64,000 nt of DNA from Cupriavidus pinatubonensis (GTDB lineage Bacteria > Pseudomonadota > Gammaproteobacteria > Burkholderiales > Burkholderiaceae). Position numbers and translations under genes: made by a program. The DNA is taken from positions 62,001 to 126,000 of the forward strand of contig NZ_CP080768.1 of assembly GCF_019602855.1 (NCBI RefSeq). The letters run 5' to 3'. Positions 43,535 to 52,218 of this stretch are shown here, one piece after another. Under the pieces are notes generated by a model that did not search any database, was not told where the DNA came from, and saw nothing but the letters and a program-made list of their open reading frames with translations. How positions within the stretch are numbered: position 1 is the first letter of the stretch; the number at the start of each line of letters is the position of its first letter.

Positions 43535-44254
43535 TTAAGCAGCTTCGCGTTGCTGAGCAGCACGGGCAATTTCGTCCGGATCGATGAAGTCTTCCTCCGG
43601 TGTCCCAGCCTGCGCTTCATGCTGGTCAGGCTGTTTCGCAGCCTCCCGCATCTGGGTAACAGTCTCCTGCAGGTATGCAGTCGCGCCGTTGACCCATTCA
43701 TTCAGTGCGGAGTAGTCACGCTGGTTGGAATCGCCACCGTTCGCGAGCTTCAGGAAAGGCGCGGCGGGAAGACCCTGCATCGGGGCACCGTTACCGTCCA
43801 CGCCATAGTTCGGCGCCACGGGTTCGCCGTCCTGCTTTACGCTCACCCAGGCCATATCGGACTTAACGAGGTTGTCGCCGATCTTTTCGCCCGCCTTGGT
43901 AAGTCCCGGAGTGATCGACAGCGGCCGACCAAGATCAGAGCCGAGCAGCTTTGCAACCAAGCGCGCGCCAAAATACGTAGCGTCGCCACCGGACTTCAGC
44001 GAAAAGCTGACTGCGGTGTTGTCCGCGAAGTAGATCGTTGCGACCGTCTTATCCTTGTACTGCGGGTTGTTGCTCGGCTGGTCGCGGATCTGAAAGCCGT
44101 TGATCTGGCCTTCAATCGTATCGACCACCTGGTAGATGGTCTTACCGGTCGACTGATCACGCTCGCCGGTGTTCACTTTCATGATGCCTTCTTTGGCGTT
44201 GATCTCGGCAAAAGTCACCTTGCCTTGACCCGGCCCGCGTTGGGTAAATGCCAT
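43535..44254 (-). CDS. Possible ssDNA-binding (OB-fold-like) protein
   Basis: A 239-residue cytoplasmic protein. Residues 35-115 alternate strands as in OB-fold proteins (KTIYQVVDTIEGQINGFQIR, TVATIYFADNTAVSFSLKSG) and the C-terminal 60 residues are acidic and disordered (EEDFIDPDEIARAAQQREAA), as in SSB-type proteins where such a tail recruits partners. It is directly upstream of a YqaJ-type nuclease and near the primase, which fits a recombination or replication role. The assignment is by pattern and context only; an annealase is the alternative. Confidence 0.45.
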   Translation of the reverse strand: MAFTQRGPGQGKVTFAEINAKEGIMKVNTGERDQSTGKTIYQVVDTIEGQINGFQIRDQPSNNPQYKDKTVATIYFADNTAVSFSLKSGGDATYFGARLVAKLLGSDLGRPLSITPGLTKAGEKIGDNLVKSDMAWVSVKQDGEPVAPNYGVDGNGAPMQGLPAAPFLKLANGGDSNQRDYSALNEWVNGATAYLQETVTQMREAAKQPDQHEAQAGTPEEDFIDPDEIARAAQQREAA

Positions 44255-44305
44255 GATCTGTTCCTTTAGAGATTTCTGATGGGCTTGTAGAGATCGACCG
44301 GCCGG

Positions 44306-45679
44306 TTAGGCGCGCTCGCGTGGGATGGCGGGCGCCTCGTGCTCCGACTGCCCGTCGTCTTCCTCACCCTCGCTCTCCTGCGGCGCAGCGAGCGGGGCAA
44401 AGTTCGATTCGACCCAGGCTTCCGCCTGCGCCTTGAGGTTCTTGTCCGCAGCAAACTTGATGGTCTCGGTTTCCACGGCATCAGCGTCATGGCCATGCTC
44501 GGCCAGCGCTTGGTAGATCTTTGAGCTGTCGTACGACGGCACGATGAACTGGTCCAGCCCGATGCCCTGCTCGGTCAGGAAGGCCAGCATCTTCTCCGTG
44601 TCGTATTTCGGCTTTCCGCTCGACTTCTTGGTGCAAGTGGCCATCACCGCCTCGCCAAGCAGCTCGCGGGCCTTCTCGATGCTGACCGATGCGCTTGCGG
44701 TGACAGCCAAGTCACCAGGGAACACCAGCCGCTCGCCGCCGAAACGGCGGGCATTGAGCTCCAGTCCTCCCAAAAGGCGCTTGCGCTCCGCCTCCGCCGC
44801 GCTTTCAAGCGCTTTCGATAGCGCCAACTGGCGCGCGATCCGGGCCGCGTGCGGTGCCCACGCCTCGCGCTGCGCATCCTCGATCTGCATGCGCGCGGTT
44901 CGGATATAGGCCGGAACTTCCCCGCGCAACACGCACCCCCAATAGTGGTCGCCCGCTTCCCGGATCAGGTCACATAGCTCAGGCCGGATCGGCACAAAGT
45001 CGTTACGCAGCCGCCAGTTGGCCCAGTCAAACTGGGAGAGGATCGCGCCGTTGATCTGAATATCCTGCTCGGCGCAGAGGATGGCGCCCTGGTGCAGTTG
45101 CGCGGTGTACTGGAAGGAGACAGATTCGGAATCGTCGACCGAGGTCGGCGCCTTGTAATCGGTAAGGTAGCGGCCCTGGACCATGACCTCCCCCGCTGCG
45201 GTCTGCATCGCCTGGCGCGGCAGGACTACCAGGTCATCCGGCGAATATCGCATCCAAGGCCGTGTGCCCTTGGCGTTCGACAGCTTTTTATACGCAACCG
45301 CATCGCGATCCGTCCCGAGCTGCTCGTAGAACCGACCGCGGTGGGTGTTCTCGTACTCTTTGCCACGAAGCATCGCCGGAGTTGTAGGGGTCGGAGGCCT
45401 TTTGAGAAGCTTCTCCATCGCCCAGTCGTGCGCGCTGAACATGAAATCTGCGCGGTGGCCAAGGTAGTTGCGCACCAGTCCGCCGATCTCGCTGCCGCCA
45501 ATGCCTCCGGCTCTGGCCATGTGCCACGACGCCTCGTGTGGCATGTTCGCGATCACATAGTCGATCCACGCGTTGGCATCGGACAGTTCAATGGCGTCGC
45601 GCTGGGGCAGCCGGTCGAGTCTTGCGACAAGCTGATGGCGTAACTGCTGGAGCGCGGACGGATCCGGATTGGTGCTCAT
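44306..45679 (-). CDS. YqaJ/lambda-exonuclease-type PD-(D/E)XK nuclease
   Basis: A 457-residue protein with the nuclease core in its first half: MARAGGIGGSEIGGLV (the IGGSE start typical of YqaJ-like recombinases), MLRGKEYENTHRGRFYEQ, RYSPDDLVV and LTDYKAPTSV, the last two giving the metal-binding Asp and the D-x-K active site. The C-terminal half is helical (AARIARQLALSKALESAAEA), then a KARELLGEAVMATCTKKSSG segment. Such exonucleases trim 5' strands for annealing-driven recombination, usually with an annealase gene beside them. A near-consensus promoter lies upstream. Confidence 0.8.
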   Translation of the reverse strand: MSTNPDPSALQQLRHQLVARLDRLPQRDAIELSDANAWIDYVIANMPHEASWHMARAGGIGGSEIGGLVRNYLGHRADFMFSAHDWAMEKLLKRPPTPTTPAMLRGKEYENTHRGRFYEQLGTDRDAVAYKKLSNAKGTRPWMRYSPDDLVVLPRQAMQTAAGEVMVQGRYLTDYKAPTSVDDSESVSFQYTAQLHQGAILCAEQDIQINGAILSQFDWANWRLRNDFVPIRPELCDLIREAGDHYWGCVLRGEVPAYIRTARMQIEDAQREAWAPHAARIARQLALSKALESAAEAERKRLLGGLELNARRFGGERLVFPGDLAVTASASVSIEKARELLGEAVMATCTKKSSGKPKYDTEKMLAFLTEQGIGLDQFIVPSYDSSKIYQALAEHGHDADAVETETIKFAADKNLKAQAEAWVESNFAPLAAPQESEGEEDDGQSEHEAPAIPRERA

Positions 45680-45742
45680 CGGGGTGGTCCCAAAATAATC
45701 GGGCGTCTGGCCCTTTTATTTCTGTTTAGTATGTTGGTTCGC

Positions 45743-45771
45743 AATTTAATAACAGGTCTGGCAAGTGTCAA
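45743..45771 (-). promoter_or_regulatory. Near-consensus sigma-70 promoter of the nuclease gene
   Basis: Minus strand TTGACA (45766-45771), 17 bases, TAAATT (45743-45748), about 64 bases before the start at 45679. It lies in the region between the divergent nuclease and primase genes. Confidence 0.7.
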
Positions 45772-45829
45772 GGTTCCATGCTCATCTTGCGTGGTAGTAT
45801 GGCAATACACAATATTAAGCTTGGCAGCC

Positions 45830-47590
45830 ATGAGCTTCTCCGCCCGCAAGCCCGGCCCTCGTTTTGAGCCCCGGCCACGCCTTACCGACGCCTTTATCAA
45901 CAGTGTCAATGAGGCCGTCGACCTCGAAGACCTAGTATCGGAGTCTGTCGACCTACGGCGCAGCGGGACGACGGTCATGGGCAAGTGCCCGTTCCACAAT
46001 GACGGCACAGCCTCCCTCTCGGTCTCATCGGAAAAAGGGTTCTTCAATTGCTTCGGCTGCGGAGCCGGGGGTAACGCGGTTAAGTGGGCGCAGCTCACTT
46101 ACGGCTTGCCTTTCCCGAAAGCCGTGCAAATGCTTGCCGAGCGAGCCGGCATCCCGTTCCCGCACGCCGGAGACGCGCCACAGTTGATGCCCCGGCCGAC
46201 ACCGGTGGTTAGGCCCAAGCCGAATGAAGCCTCTGCCCTGCCAGTGGCGCCGGTTGAGAACCTGTATCAGGTGACCCGGATTGCCGCTGATGCATACATC
46301 GCAGCGCTCGTACGCTCTCCCGAGGCCATCGCGTACCTGGAAAGCCGCGGGATTACGCCGGAGATTGCACGCCGGTACGTCATTGGCTTCGCTCCGGACG
46401 AATTTGGCTTTCTGAAGGGCGCGTTTGGTAACGACTATGCGAGAAATACCGACTTGATCGCCGCCGGTCTCTCAAAGGAGAAGATCACCCCCGAGCGAAA
46501 TACCCGCTGGGACTTCTTCAGGAAGAGGGTGATTTTCGGCGTCCGGGACAAGGAGGGCCGGCCAATCGCGTTCGGCGGCCGCGTCCTACCTGGCGACGAT
46601 GGCCCAAAGTATCTCAACACGCCAGAGACCGGAATCTTTCATAAGGGCGAGGTTGTCTACGGACTTTATGAGGCGGCTAGCGCCATTCGCGCCGTCCAGC
46701 GTGCCTGCGTAGTCGAAGGCTACATGGACGTGCTTTCCCTGGCCGGAAAGGGCGTCAAGAACGCTGTGGCATGTATGGGCACCGCCGTCACCGAAAGCCA
46801 GATCGAGCAGATTCTGGCCCACACCCGGGACGTACTCTTTGTCATGGACGGGGACGCGGCGGGGCGCAAGGCCATGCTGCGTGCGCTGCTGTTGGTCATT
46901 CCTTATGCTGACGCCAATCGGTTCCAGTTTCTCCTGTTACCCGATGATCTGGATCCCGATGAATACGTTCGTGCCCATGGTCCAGCGGCTTTCAGGGAAG
47001 AGCATCACCTGGGGATTGGGGAGGCTCTGAGCAAGCTACTGGCCGAACAGGCAGACGCCGCCGACGAGGCTGGCAAGCGCAGCCTCCTTCAGCGCGCCGC
47101 CCGGGCAATCGAGAAGCTTGATCCCTCGAGCCCCCTTGCGGCGGACTTGAGGGCGCGAATGACGCGGATTGAGGGGATCGAAAGTCCGAACCCGGCACTG
47201 GCGCGCCCGCCTCGTGCTCCCGCGGCAAAGCCGGTAGCTTTGCCGGCAATCCCGCCGGCGGGCGAACGCCTTCTGAACGCAGCCATGCGCCTGCCTGGTG
47301 AGGCGGGCCGCGCCCGGATGAATGTCAATTCCGTTTTCGCGGCCGGCGCTGGTCCGGATATGGTCGAGCGGGAGTTCCTCGCCCGCCTCGATGCCGCGAT
47401 TGCGGCCGGAAAAGCTGCGCCGTCCCAATGCACTGATCAGGAGCGCCGCTCCTATGAGCGTGTACTTGAAGCCAGTGGCGCGATTGCGGGCGAGATTCGT
47501 CGCAGCAGGGAGGCTGCCGCCGCGGCCCGACTGCTCGCGCGCGGGGAAATCTCCGATTCGGCGTACCTCGCCGCCCGCACCCGGGAATGA
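45830..47590 (+). CDS. dnaG: DnaG-type DNA primase
   Basis: Start taken at ATG 45830 (MSFSARKPGPRFEPRPRLTD); upstream codons belong to the promoter region. The 586-residue protein has the CHC2 zinc finger (CPFHNDGTASLSVSSEKG, then FNCFGCGAGGNAVKW), the primase catalytic core with ESRGITPEIARRYVIGFAPD and VIFGVRDKEGRPIAFGGRVL, and Toprim residues in ACVVEGYMDVLSLAGKG (Glu) and VLFVMDGDAAGRKAMLRAL (Asp-x-Asp). The C-terminal helicase-interaction domain is replaced by an unrelated Ala-rich region. A plasmid-borne primase would prime the transferred strand or plasmid replication. Confidence 0.92.
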   Translation: MSFSARKPGPRFEPRPRLTDAFINSVNEAVDLEDLVSESVDLRRSGTTVMGKCPFHNDGTASLSVSSEKGFFNCFGCGAGGNAVKWAQLTYGLPFPKAVQMLAERAGIPFPHAGDAPQLMPRPTPVVRPKPNEASALPVAPVENLYQVTRIAADAYIAALVRSPEAIAYLESRGITPEIARRYVIGFAPDEFGFLKGAFGNDYARNTDLIAAGLSKEKITPERNTRWDFFRKRVIFGVRDKEGRPIAFGGRVLPGDDGPKYLNTPETGIFHKGEVVYGLYEAASAIRAVQRACVVEGYMDVLSLAGKGVKNAVACMGTAVTESQIEQILAHTRDVLFVMDGDAAGRKAMLRALLLVIPYADANRFQFLLLPDDLDPDEYVRAHGPAAFREEHHLGIGEALSKLLAEQADAADEAGKRSLLQRAARAIEKLDPSSPLAADLRARMTRIEGIESPNPALARPPRAPAAKPVALPAIPPAGERLLNAAMRLPGEAGRARMNVNSVFAAGAGPDMVEREFLARLDAAIAAGKAAPSQCTDQERRSYERVLEASGAIAGEIRRSREAAAAARLLARGEISDSAYLAARTRE

Positions 47591-47731
47591 CCCACTCCTG
47601 CTCATAGATGGCAGTTTTTCGGCTCGGCGGTCTCGCAGCGTGGCCGCCTCTACCCCGCCCCCTGTCCTCCGCTCCTTTATTTCGTAGTACTATATCGCCG
47701 TGCAATATTATTGAAAGGACGATGCGGTTCT

Positions 47732-48151
47732 ATGAGCGGTGTCGAGCGTGAAATCCATGGATTGTTCGCCGATGGCGTGGCCAGCGTGCTCTACGGCACC
47801 CAGAGTCCCCTCGGCCGTGCGCAGATCGAGCGCTCAGCGCTGCGCAAGCTGGTTGCCGGTCTTCCACAGATTGTGAGCCAGCCGGAGCCAGCCCGCAGCC
47901 ACGCTTTGGAGCAGGTCAATGCGCTACTTAAGCGACTGTCTGGCGATCTTCTCCTCGAGGCCGCGCGGGCGTTCCAGGAAATCGACCCCAAGCTGATCAT
48001 CGAGGTGTCCGAGCTTGCTGCCATGCGCGAGCACGTGACAAGCAGCCGCTCGTGGGCCGCCCTCTTCAATCCCAATAGCCTGGCAAGGCTGGCAGCGGCC
48101 ATCCGGGATGAGCGCACCTTGCCGCCTGGCGGTGAAACCGGAGAACTCTGA
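47732..48151 (+). CDS. Hypothetical protein in the rightward transfer operon
   Basis: Start set at ATG 47732 (a TTG at 47711 is possible). The 139-residue helical protein (MSGVEREIHGLFADGVASVL) has a predicted helical bundle with HALEQVNALLKRLSGDLLLE and SSRSWAALFNPNSLARL. No domain recognised. Its stop overlaps the next start. It opens the run 47732-55110, in which nearly every gene overlaps the next. Confidence 0.6.
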   Translation: MSGVEREIHGLFADGVASVLYGTQSPLGRAQIERSALRKLVAGLPQIVSQPEPARSHALEQVNALLKRLSGDLLLEAARAFQEIDPKLIIEVSELAAMREHVTSSRSWAALFNPNSLARLAAAIRDERTLPPGGETGEL

Positions 48152-48639
48152 TGGGCATCGCAAGCTCACTGGCGAAGGTCTTCGCCACGCCGTATATCCG
48201 TCTTGCCTCGGAGTCGATCAAGGCAGGCAAGCGCGTTAAGTCTGCCTACCAACAACTCCAGGATCTGAGGGCGCAGGCAGCTGCGGCGCCCATCATCGAT
48301 GCAGACGACGAGCGTGCTGCGTTCGAAGCGTTGTTCGTTCGCAATCAATGGACACCAGAGCAGTTGATCGAGCAGCGGCGCGCGGTAGTTCGCGCCAAGT
48401 GGGCGATGCTCGCCACTACCTGGGCGCTACTGTGCCTGACGCTTGGCGTCATCTGGTTTTTTCCAGGCATTGTGGGGTTCCTGGTTGGCGTATTCGGGTT
48501 TGGCCTTGGCGCAGTGATCTGTGCCGCGCGCATGATCCAGTACGCCCTCTTCCAGTCCCAAATCGACCTGCGTGCCCTGATCACGTTCCGCGCCTTCCTC
48601 GCGCGTCCCGACTTCTTCTCCCTGCTATTTCTCAAGTGA
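48151..48639 (+). CDS. Small two-segment membrane protein, transfer region
   Basis: A 162-residue protein with two adjacent membrane segments at about residues 90-110 (WAMLATTWALLCLTLGVIWF) and 112-132 (VGFLVGVFGFGLGAVICAAR), flanked by charged helices; both ends should be cytoplasmic. Such hairpin membrane proteins (DotP/IcmT-like in size) accompany type IVB secretion genes, but homology cannot be shown by eye. Its stop overlaps the start of the transglycosylase gene. Confidence 0.6.
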   Translation: MGIASSLAKVFATPYIRLASESIKAGKRVKSAYQQLQDLRAQAAAAPIIDADDERAAFEALFVRNQWTPEQLIEQRRAVVRAKWAMLATTWALLCLTLGVIWFFPGIVGFLVGVFGFGLGAVICAARMIQYALFQSQIDLRALITFRAFLARPDFFSLLFLK

Positions 48640-49166
48640 AGATCCCCTTCCCCTTGAAATCCCCGCTCGCGGGCTTCGGGCTGCTACTGGCCGCCCTGAC
48701 AAACGTACATGCACAAACCCCAGCGGGAGCACAGCGCGAGATCCAGTTGCCGGCGCACATCCCCGCCCAATGCGTTGCAGACGCAGCAGCTCGGTACGAC
48801 GTTCCGGCTGTAGCTCTGCTGGCCATCATGAAAGTCGAGTCCGGCGGTCAAATTGGTGTTGTCGGCAAGAACAAAGATGGTAGCGAGGATTGGGGACCCG
48901 CGCAGGTGAACAGCCGTTCGTGGGGGCGCACCATGGTCGAGCGCTTCGGCATCCCCAAGAGCGAGCTTCTGACCAACATGTGCCAGGCCCTGATGGCTCA
49001 AAGCTACGCACTGCGGTCTGAATGGGACTGGTGCCGCCGGTCGGGCGCGGCCGATATTTGGTGCGCCGTTGGTAAGTACCACTCCCCGACCGCGAAGTTT
49101 CAGGAGATCTATATCCGGAAGGTCTGGGGCGCGTACCAGGGCATCCTCGCACGCGGGGCCTTCTGA
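48636..49166 (+). CDS. Lytic transglycosylase of the transfer apparatus
   Basis: GTG start at 48636 overlaps the upstream stop (GTGA) and yields a signal peptide (GLLLAALTNVHAQ). The mature protein is an SLT-family muramidase: VPAVALLAIMKVESGGQIGV with the catalytic Glu in KVESGG, then GPAQVNSRSWGRTM and AVGKYHSPTAKFQEIYIRKV. Length (176 residues) suits a VirB1-like enzyme that opens the peptidoglycan for the conjugation channel. It directly precedes trbA in the same transcript. Confidence 0.85.
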   Translation: MKIPFPLKSPLAGFGLLLAALTNVHAQTPAGAQREIQLPAHIPAQCVADAAARYDVPAVALLAIMKVESGGQIGVVGKNKDGSEDWGPAQVNSRSWGRTMVERFGIPKSELLTNMCQALMAQSYALRSEWDWCRRSGAADIWCAVGKYHSPTAKFQEIYIRKVWGAYQGILARGAF

Positions 49167-50575
49167 TGACACAGCCAAAGAAGGACGAAGACGGCGTTCT
49201 TTCCTGGGCGCTGCTGATCGTCGGGACAATCGCCATCTTCGGTGGATTGATCTGGATGGTCGGCTCACATCTGGTCGTCTACTACTTCACCCCCGTCCTC
49301 GATCTCCTCGCCGCCCCGTACCACTGGCTGCCGCGCACGGTCGTCGGCTCGATTCCCGCGGACCTCAATGCCACCTATACCCTTTATCGGTCATACCCGA
49401 ACCGGATTGGGCTGCTGGACTGGATCAGCTACTGCAACGTTGCACTGCGCCCTTCAGCCTTCGCCTTTTTCGGCGTGGCGGCGCTTCTCTTCCTGCGTCA
49501 GGTCCGCAAGGTCGAGCGGTCACGCCTGAACAAGAAGCTGACACCAGAGCAGCTAGCTGAAGACATGATTTCGGTCTTCACAGACATCGCGCCGGTGGTA
49601 AAGATCCAGAAGGCACTGATCGACGACCGGCTGCCTGGTTGGCGACGCCAGACGTTCCCGGACGAGTTCTTGCGCGCCGCGCGCGTCGGCGGCAAGCCAC
49701 TATTAGTCATGGACGAAGCGTCCGACCGGCTGGACGACCCCAACGCGGACCGGGATAGCCAGCTGACCATCCACGCCGATCGCCTCGAGCGACATCTACA
49801 GGCTGAGCGCGGGATCGAGCTGGGCGGGGAAATGATCGTGCAAAAGCGCTTTCTCGGTCGGCAGATCGTCAACTTGATACGCGACATGAAGCGCAAACCC
49901 GACGAGGTGGTGTTCCCCGACCGGCTCTCGGATCCCGGCAAGGTCATCTTTGCCATCATGGCCCCGTACGCGTTTGGCGGCCCATCTGGACGCACGGAAA
50001 GCCGCCGCCTTTATGACGCGCTGAACCTCTCGGCGTTCGGCTCCCCATCTGGTATGGCTAACCTGGGGATTCCGCTCGCCATCGAAACCTTCGAGAAATG
50101 GAGGGCGCATCCACTCGCACGCAATCTGGCCAAGATTCACCACTGGGAATACACATTCCTCTTTGGCCTGCTGAAGCAGGCACGACGCAACGGCAAGTTC
50201 GGACCGTGGTCGTTCATCTGGCTCAAGCCCACTGACAGGGTGATGTTCTACGTGCTCGACTCCGAGGGGCGGGAGACACCTCATACCGAAGGGGCCATTG
50301 CCTTCAGCCAGGCCGAGTTCGAAGTCCGTTGCGCCCGCCTCGGGTATCTGCCCATCCGTCGGCGGGAGGACACCAATACCTTCGAGCACATCGTGCTGTC
50401 GAAGTATGTTCATCAGGGACTGACCGAAGAATGGGAAACCTGGCGGACGAGCGCCGACGAGAACGAAGACTGGTGGCAGAAGACCGATACCTGGCGCACA
50501 TCCAACAACGCCATCCTTGATGCCTTTGCGGCTATCAACACCGCGCCGCCACCGCCGCCCGCCGGCGACAACTAA
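49166..50575 (+). CDS. trbA: TrbA/DotM/IcmP coupling-complex protein
   Basis: A 469-residue inner-membrane protein with two N-terminal membrane segments (residues 15-35 and 90-110) and a long cytoplasmic part. The C-terminal domain matches DotM/TrbA: LAKIHHWEYTFLFGLLKQAR, FGPWSFIWLKPTDRVMFYVL and DTNTFEHIVLSKYVHQG are close to the conserved core of that family. DotM and the DotL ATPase form the substrate-recruiting complex. Gene order trbA-trbB-trbC is as in IncI plasmids. Confidence 0.85.
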   Translation: MTQPKKDEDGVLSWALLIVGTIAIFGGLIWMVGSHLVVYYFTPVLDLLAAPYHWLPRTVVGSIPADLNATYTLYRSYPNRIGLLDWISYCNVALRPSAFAFFGVAALLFLRQVRKVERSRLNKKLTPEQLAEDMISVFTDIAPVVKIQKALIDDRLPGWRRQTFPDEFLRAARVGGKPLLVMDEASDRLDDPNADRDSQLTIHADRLERHLQAERGIELGGEMIVQKRFLGRQIVNLIRDMKRKPDEVVFPDRLSDPGKVIFAIMAPYAFGGPSGRTESRRLYDALNLSAFGSPSGMANLGIPLAIETFEKWRAHPLARNLAKIHHWEYTFLFGLLKQARRNGKFGPWSFIWLKPTDRVMFYVLDSEGRETPHTEGAIAFSQAEFEVRCARLGYLPIRRREDTNTFEHIVLSKYVHQGLTEEWETWRTSADENEDWWQKTDTWRTSNNAILDAFAAINTAPPPPPAGDN

Positions 50576-50600
50576 GCACAGACCGACCACCGAATCTCCC

Positions 50601-51698
50601 ATGAACCAGAACCAACGCTCGACCGTTCAAGTTACCCTGCTGCCGGCGACTGCACCCAGCGCCGTAGACATCCTTTCCATTTCCGCCGTTGTCGCCGACG
50701 GCGGCGCGACCACAGCGGCTATCCCGGCCACGGCGTTTGCCAACGGATACTGCGTCTCGGTTGAGGAGGCAAGTGCGCTTTCGTCGGGGAGTCGGCGCTA
50801 TATTGTTGACCTCTCGCTGGTGTGTCCGATGACAGGAGCACCAATCAGCCGCGTTCGACTCGATGCCCCCAGCCGCGAGGCGGCCTTGGAGGTCCAGCGA
50901 GAGCTTTCGGAAAAGATCCCGGCTGCCCTGCGCCCCGGCAAACCGCCCGAGACGCCGGCCGCGCAGGTCGACCCTGTCCATCGTCTGGCCCGATTCAGCC
51001 GATTCAGCCGGTACAAACGCCTGACCATAGGCGGGTTTGCCGCCGGCGGCATTCTTGTAGCGGGCCTGGTCTTTGCGATGGGACATCGATCCCAACCCCA
51101 GCGCAGCGAGCCAGCGCCGCAACCAGACATCGCCTCGGGCGCAGTTCTAGCGTCGCCAGGATTTCCTCAGCCCCTATCCCAGTTGGCCCCGATCGCTCCG
51201 TCTGGCACCGAGAACGACATGGACGTGACAGGCAATCGGCTCAATGACGTTGACATGGGCAACCTCAAGGCAATGGGCGAGAAAGTTGGCATTCAGCTGC
51301 GCAGCGGCGAGGTGCCCTTCTATGTGCTGGCGGATCCAGCCTGCGCGGCGTGCCGCGCTCTGGAGCCGATCTGGACGCAAGTCCCCGCCCGATACAAGCC
51401 GATCGTCATTCCGGTCGGCTTCCAGACCGGCGGGGAAGACCTGGCCATCGGTATCCAGTGCAGCAAGGACCCAGTCGCTTCGTGGAAGAAGACCCTGGCC
51501 GGTGATGAATCGCTCGCCGCGAAGTCGCAGGCCTGTAAGGAGGGCACGACCAAAGTCAATGCCGGCAACCTCTTCTTCCATTATCTGCGGCTCACCGGCA
51601 CCCCGACCATCATTGCCCCGAACGGCGTCGTTGCGGCCGGCGGCGATACGGCCGAGACCCTCACCGCGTTCCTTAAGCAAAACGAGACCCGCCAATGA
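50601..51698 (+). CDS. trbB: TrbB-like membrane-anchored DsbC/thioredoxin protein
   Basis: A 365-residue protein. The N-terminal 130 residues are cytoplasmic, followed by a single membrane anchor near 140-162 (LTIGGFAAGGILVAGLVFAM) and a periplasmic domain. That domain is DsbC/DsbG-like: FYVLADPACAACRALEPIWT carries the CxxC redox pair as CAAC, and TGTPTIIAPNG provides the cis-proline before the last strands. IncI TrbB proteins have the same placement and are thought to fold secretion proteins. Stop overlaps the next start (ATGA). Confidence 0.85.
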   Translation: MNQNQRSTVQVTLLPATAPSAVDILSISAVVADGGATTAAIPATAFANGYCVSVEEASALSSGSRRYIVDLSLVCPMTGAPISRVRLDAPSREAALEVQRELSEKIPAALRPGKPPETPAAQVDPVHRLARFSRFSRYKRLTIGGFAAGGILVAGLVFAMGHRSQPQRSEPAPQPDIASGAVLASPGFPQPLSQLAPIAPSGTENDMDVTGNRLNDVDMGNLKAMGEKVGIQLRSGEVPFYVLADPACAACRALEPIWTQVPARYKPIVIPVGFQTGGEDLAIGIQCSKDPVASWKKTLAGDESLAAKSQACKEGTTKVNAGNLFFHYLRLTGTPTIIAPNGVVAAGGDTAETLTAFLKQNETRQ

Positions 51699-52174
51699 CA
51701 ATCGAGCTCGAGCGTCTCACAGACGCAGTGCTGAAGGGGGCCCGAGGAATCGGGATTGATCGCTTCCTTGTGCCCAGCGCCACGCAGAAGGTCGTGTCCG
51801 CAGTCACACAGGGCGACGCCGGGGAGATCACAGCAATCCTATTGGAAGTCGCGGGCGACGCTATCTCGTTCGCTGCGGGCCGCTCGCCTGGGGGTGCACC
51901 CGCAGTCAAAGCCTTAGCCGAGGCCATGGGGCCTAGCTTGGCCAGGATCCGCGAAAGCGCACATCCGAGTGGTGGGACGGCGGCCCCGATCCTCGTGACA
52001 TGGAGAGCGGCGTTGATCGACTGGTCCGTCACCGGTATCGCCGCAGGCGACACCCCCGACTCAGACCTTTCCCTGATCGGCCAATTGATCGGCTCACCCA
52101 AAGGCCGCGATCATGCCGCGGCTGTGTTCCTCGGCGCTATCGCCGTCTGCCAACACGTTCTGCGGGACGCATAA
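51695..52174 (+). CDS. Hypothetical protein between trbB and trbC
   Basis: A 159-residue protein coupled to trbB by an ATGA overlap and ending 45 bases before trbC. It is predicted helical (LTDAVLKGARGIGIDRFLVP, APAVKALAEAMGPSLARIRE) with a hydrophobic C-terminal third (AAVFLGAIAVCQHVLRDA). No counterpart in the classical trbABC order is known to me. Position suggests a small partner of the coupling complex, in the way that small IcmS/IcmW adaptors act, but there is no motif evidence. Confidence 0.55.
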   Translation: MTIELERLTDAVLKGARGIGIDRFLVPSATQKVVSAVTQGDAGEITAILLEVAGDAISFAAGRSPGGAPAVKALAEAMGPSLARIRESAHPSGGTAAPILVTWRAALIDWSVTGIAAGDTPDSDLSLIGQLIGSPKGRDHAAAVFLGAIAVCQHVLRDA

Positions 52175-52218
52175 GCCGGCCCGCTCGCCGTCGTTCGCAA
52201 CCACCTCTATCAAGCGCC

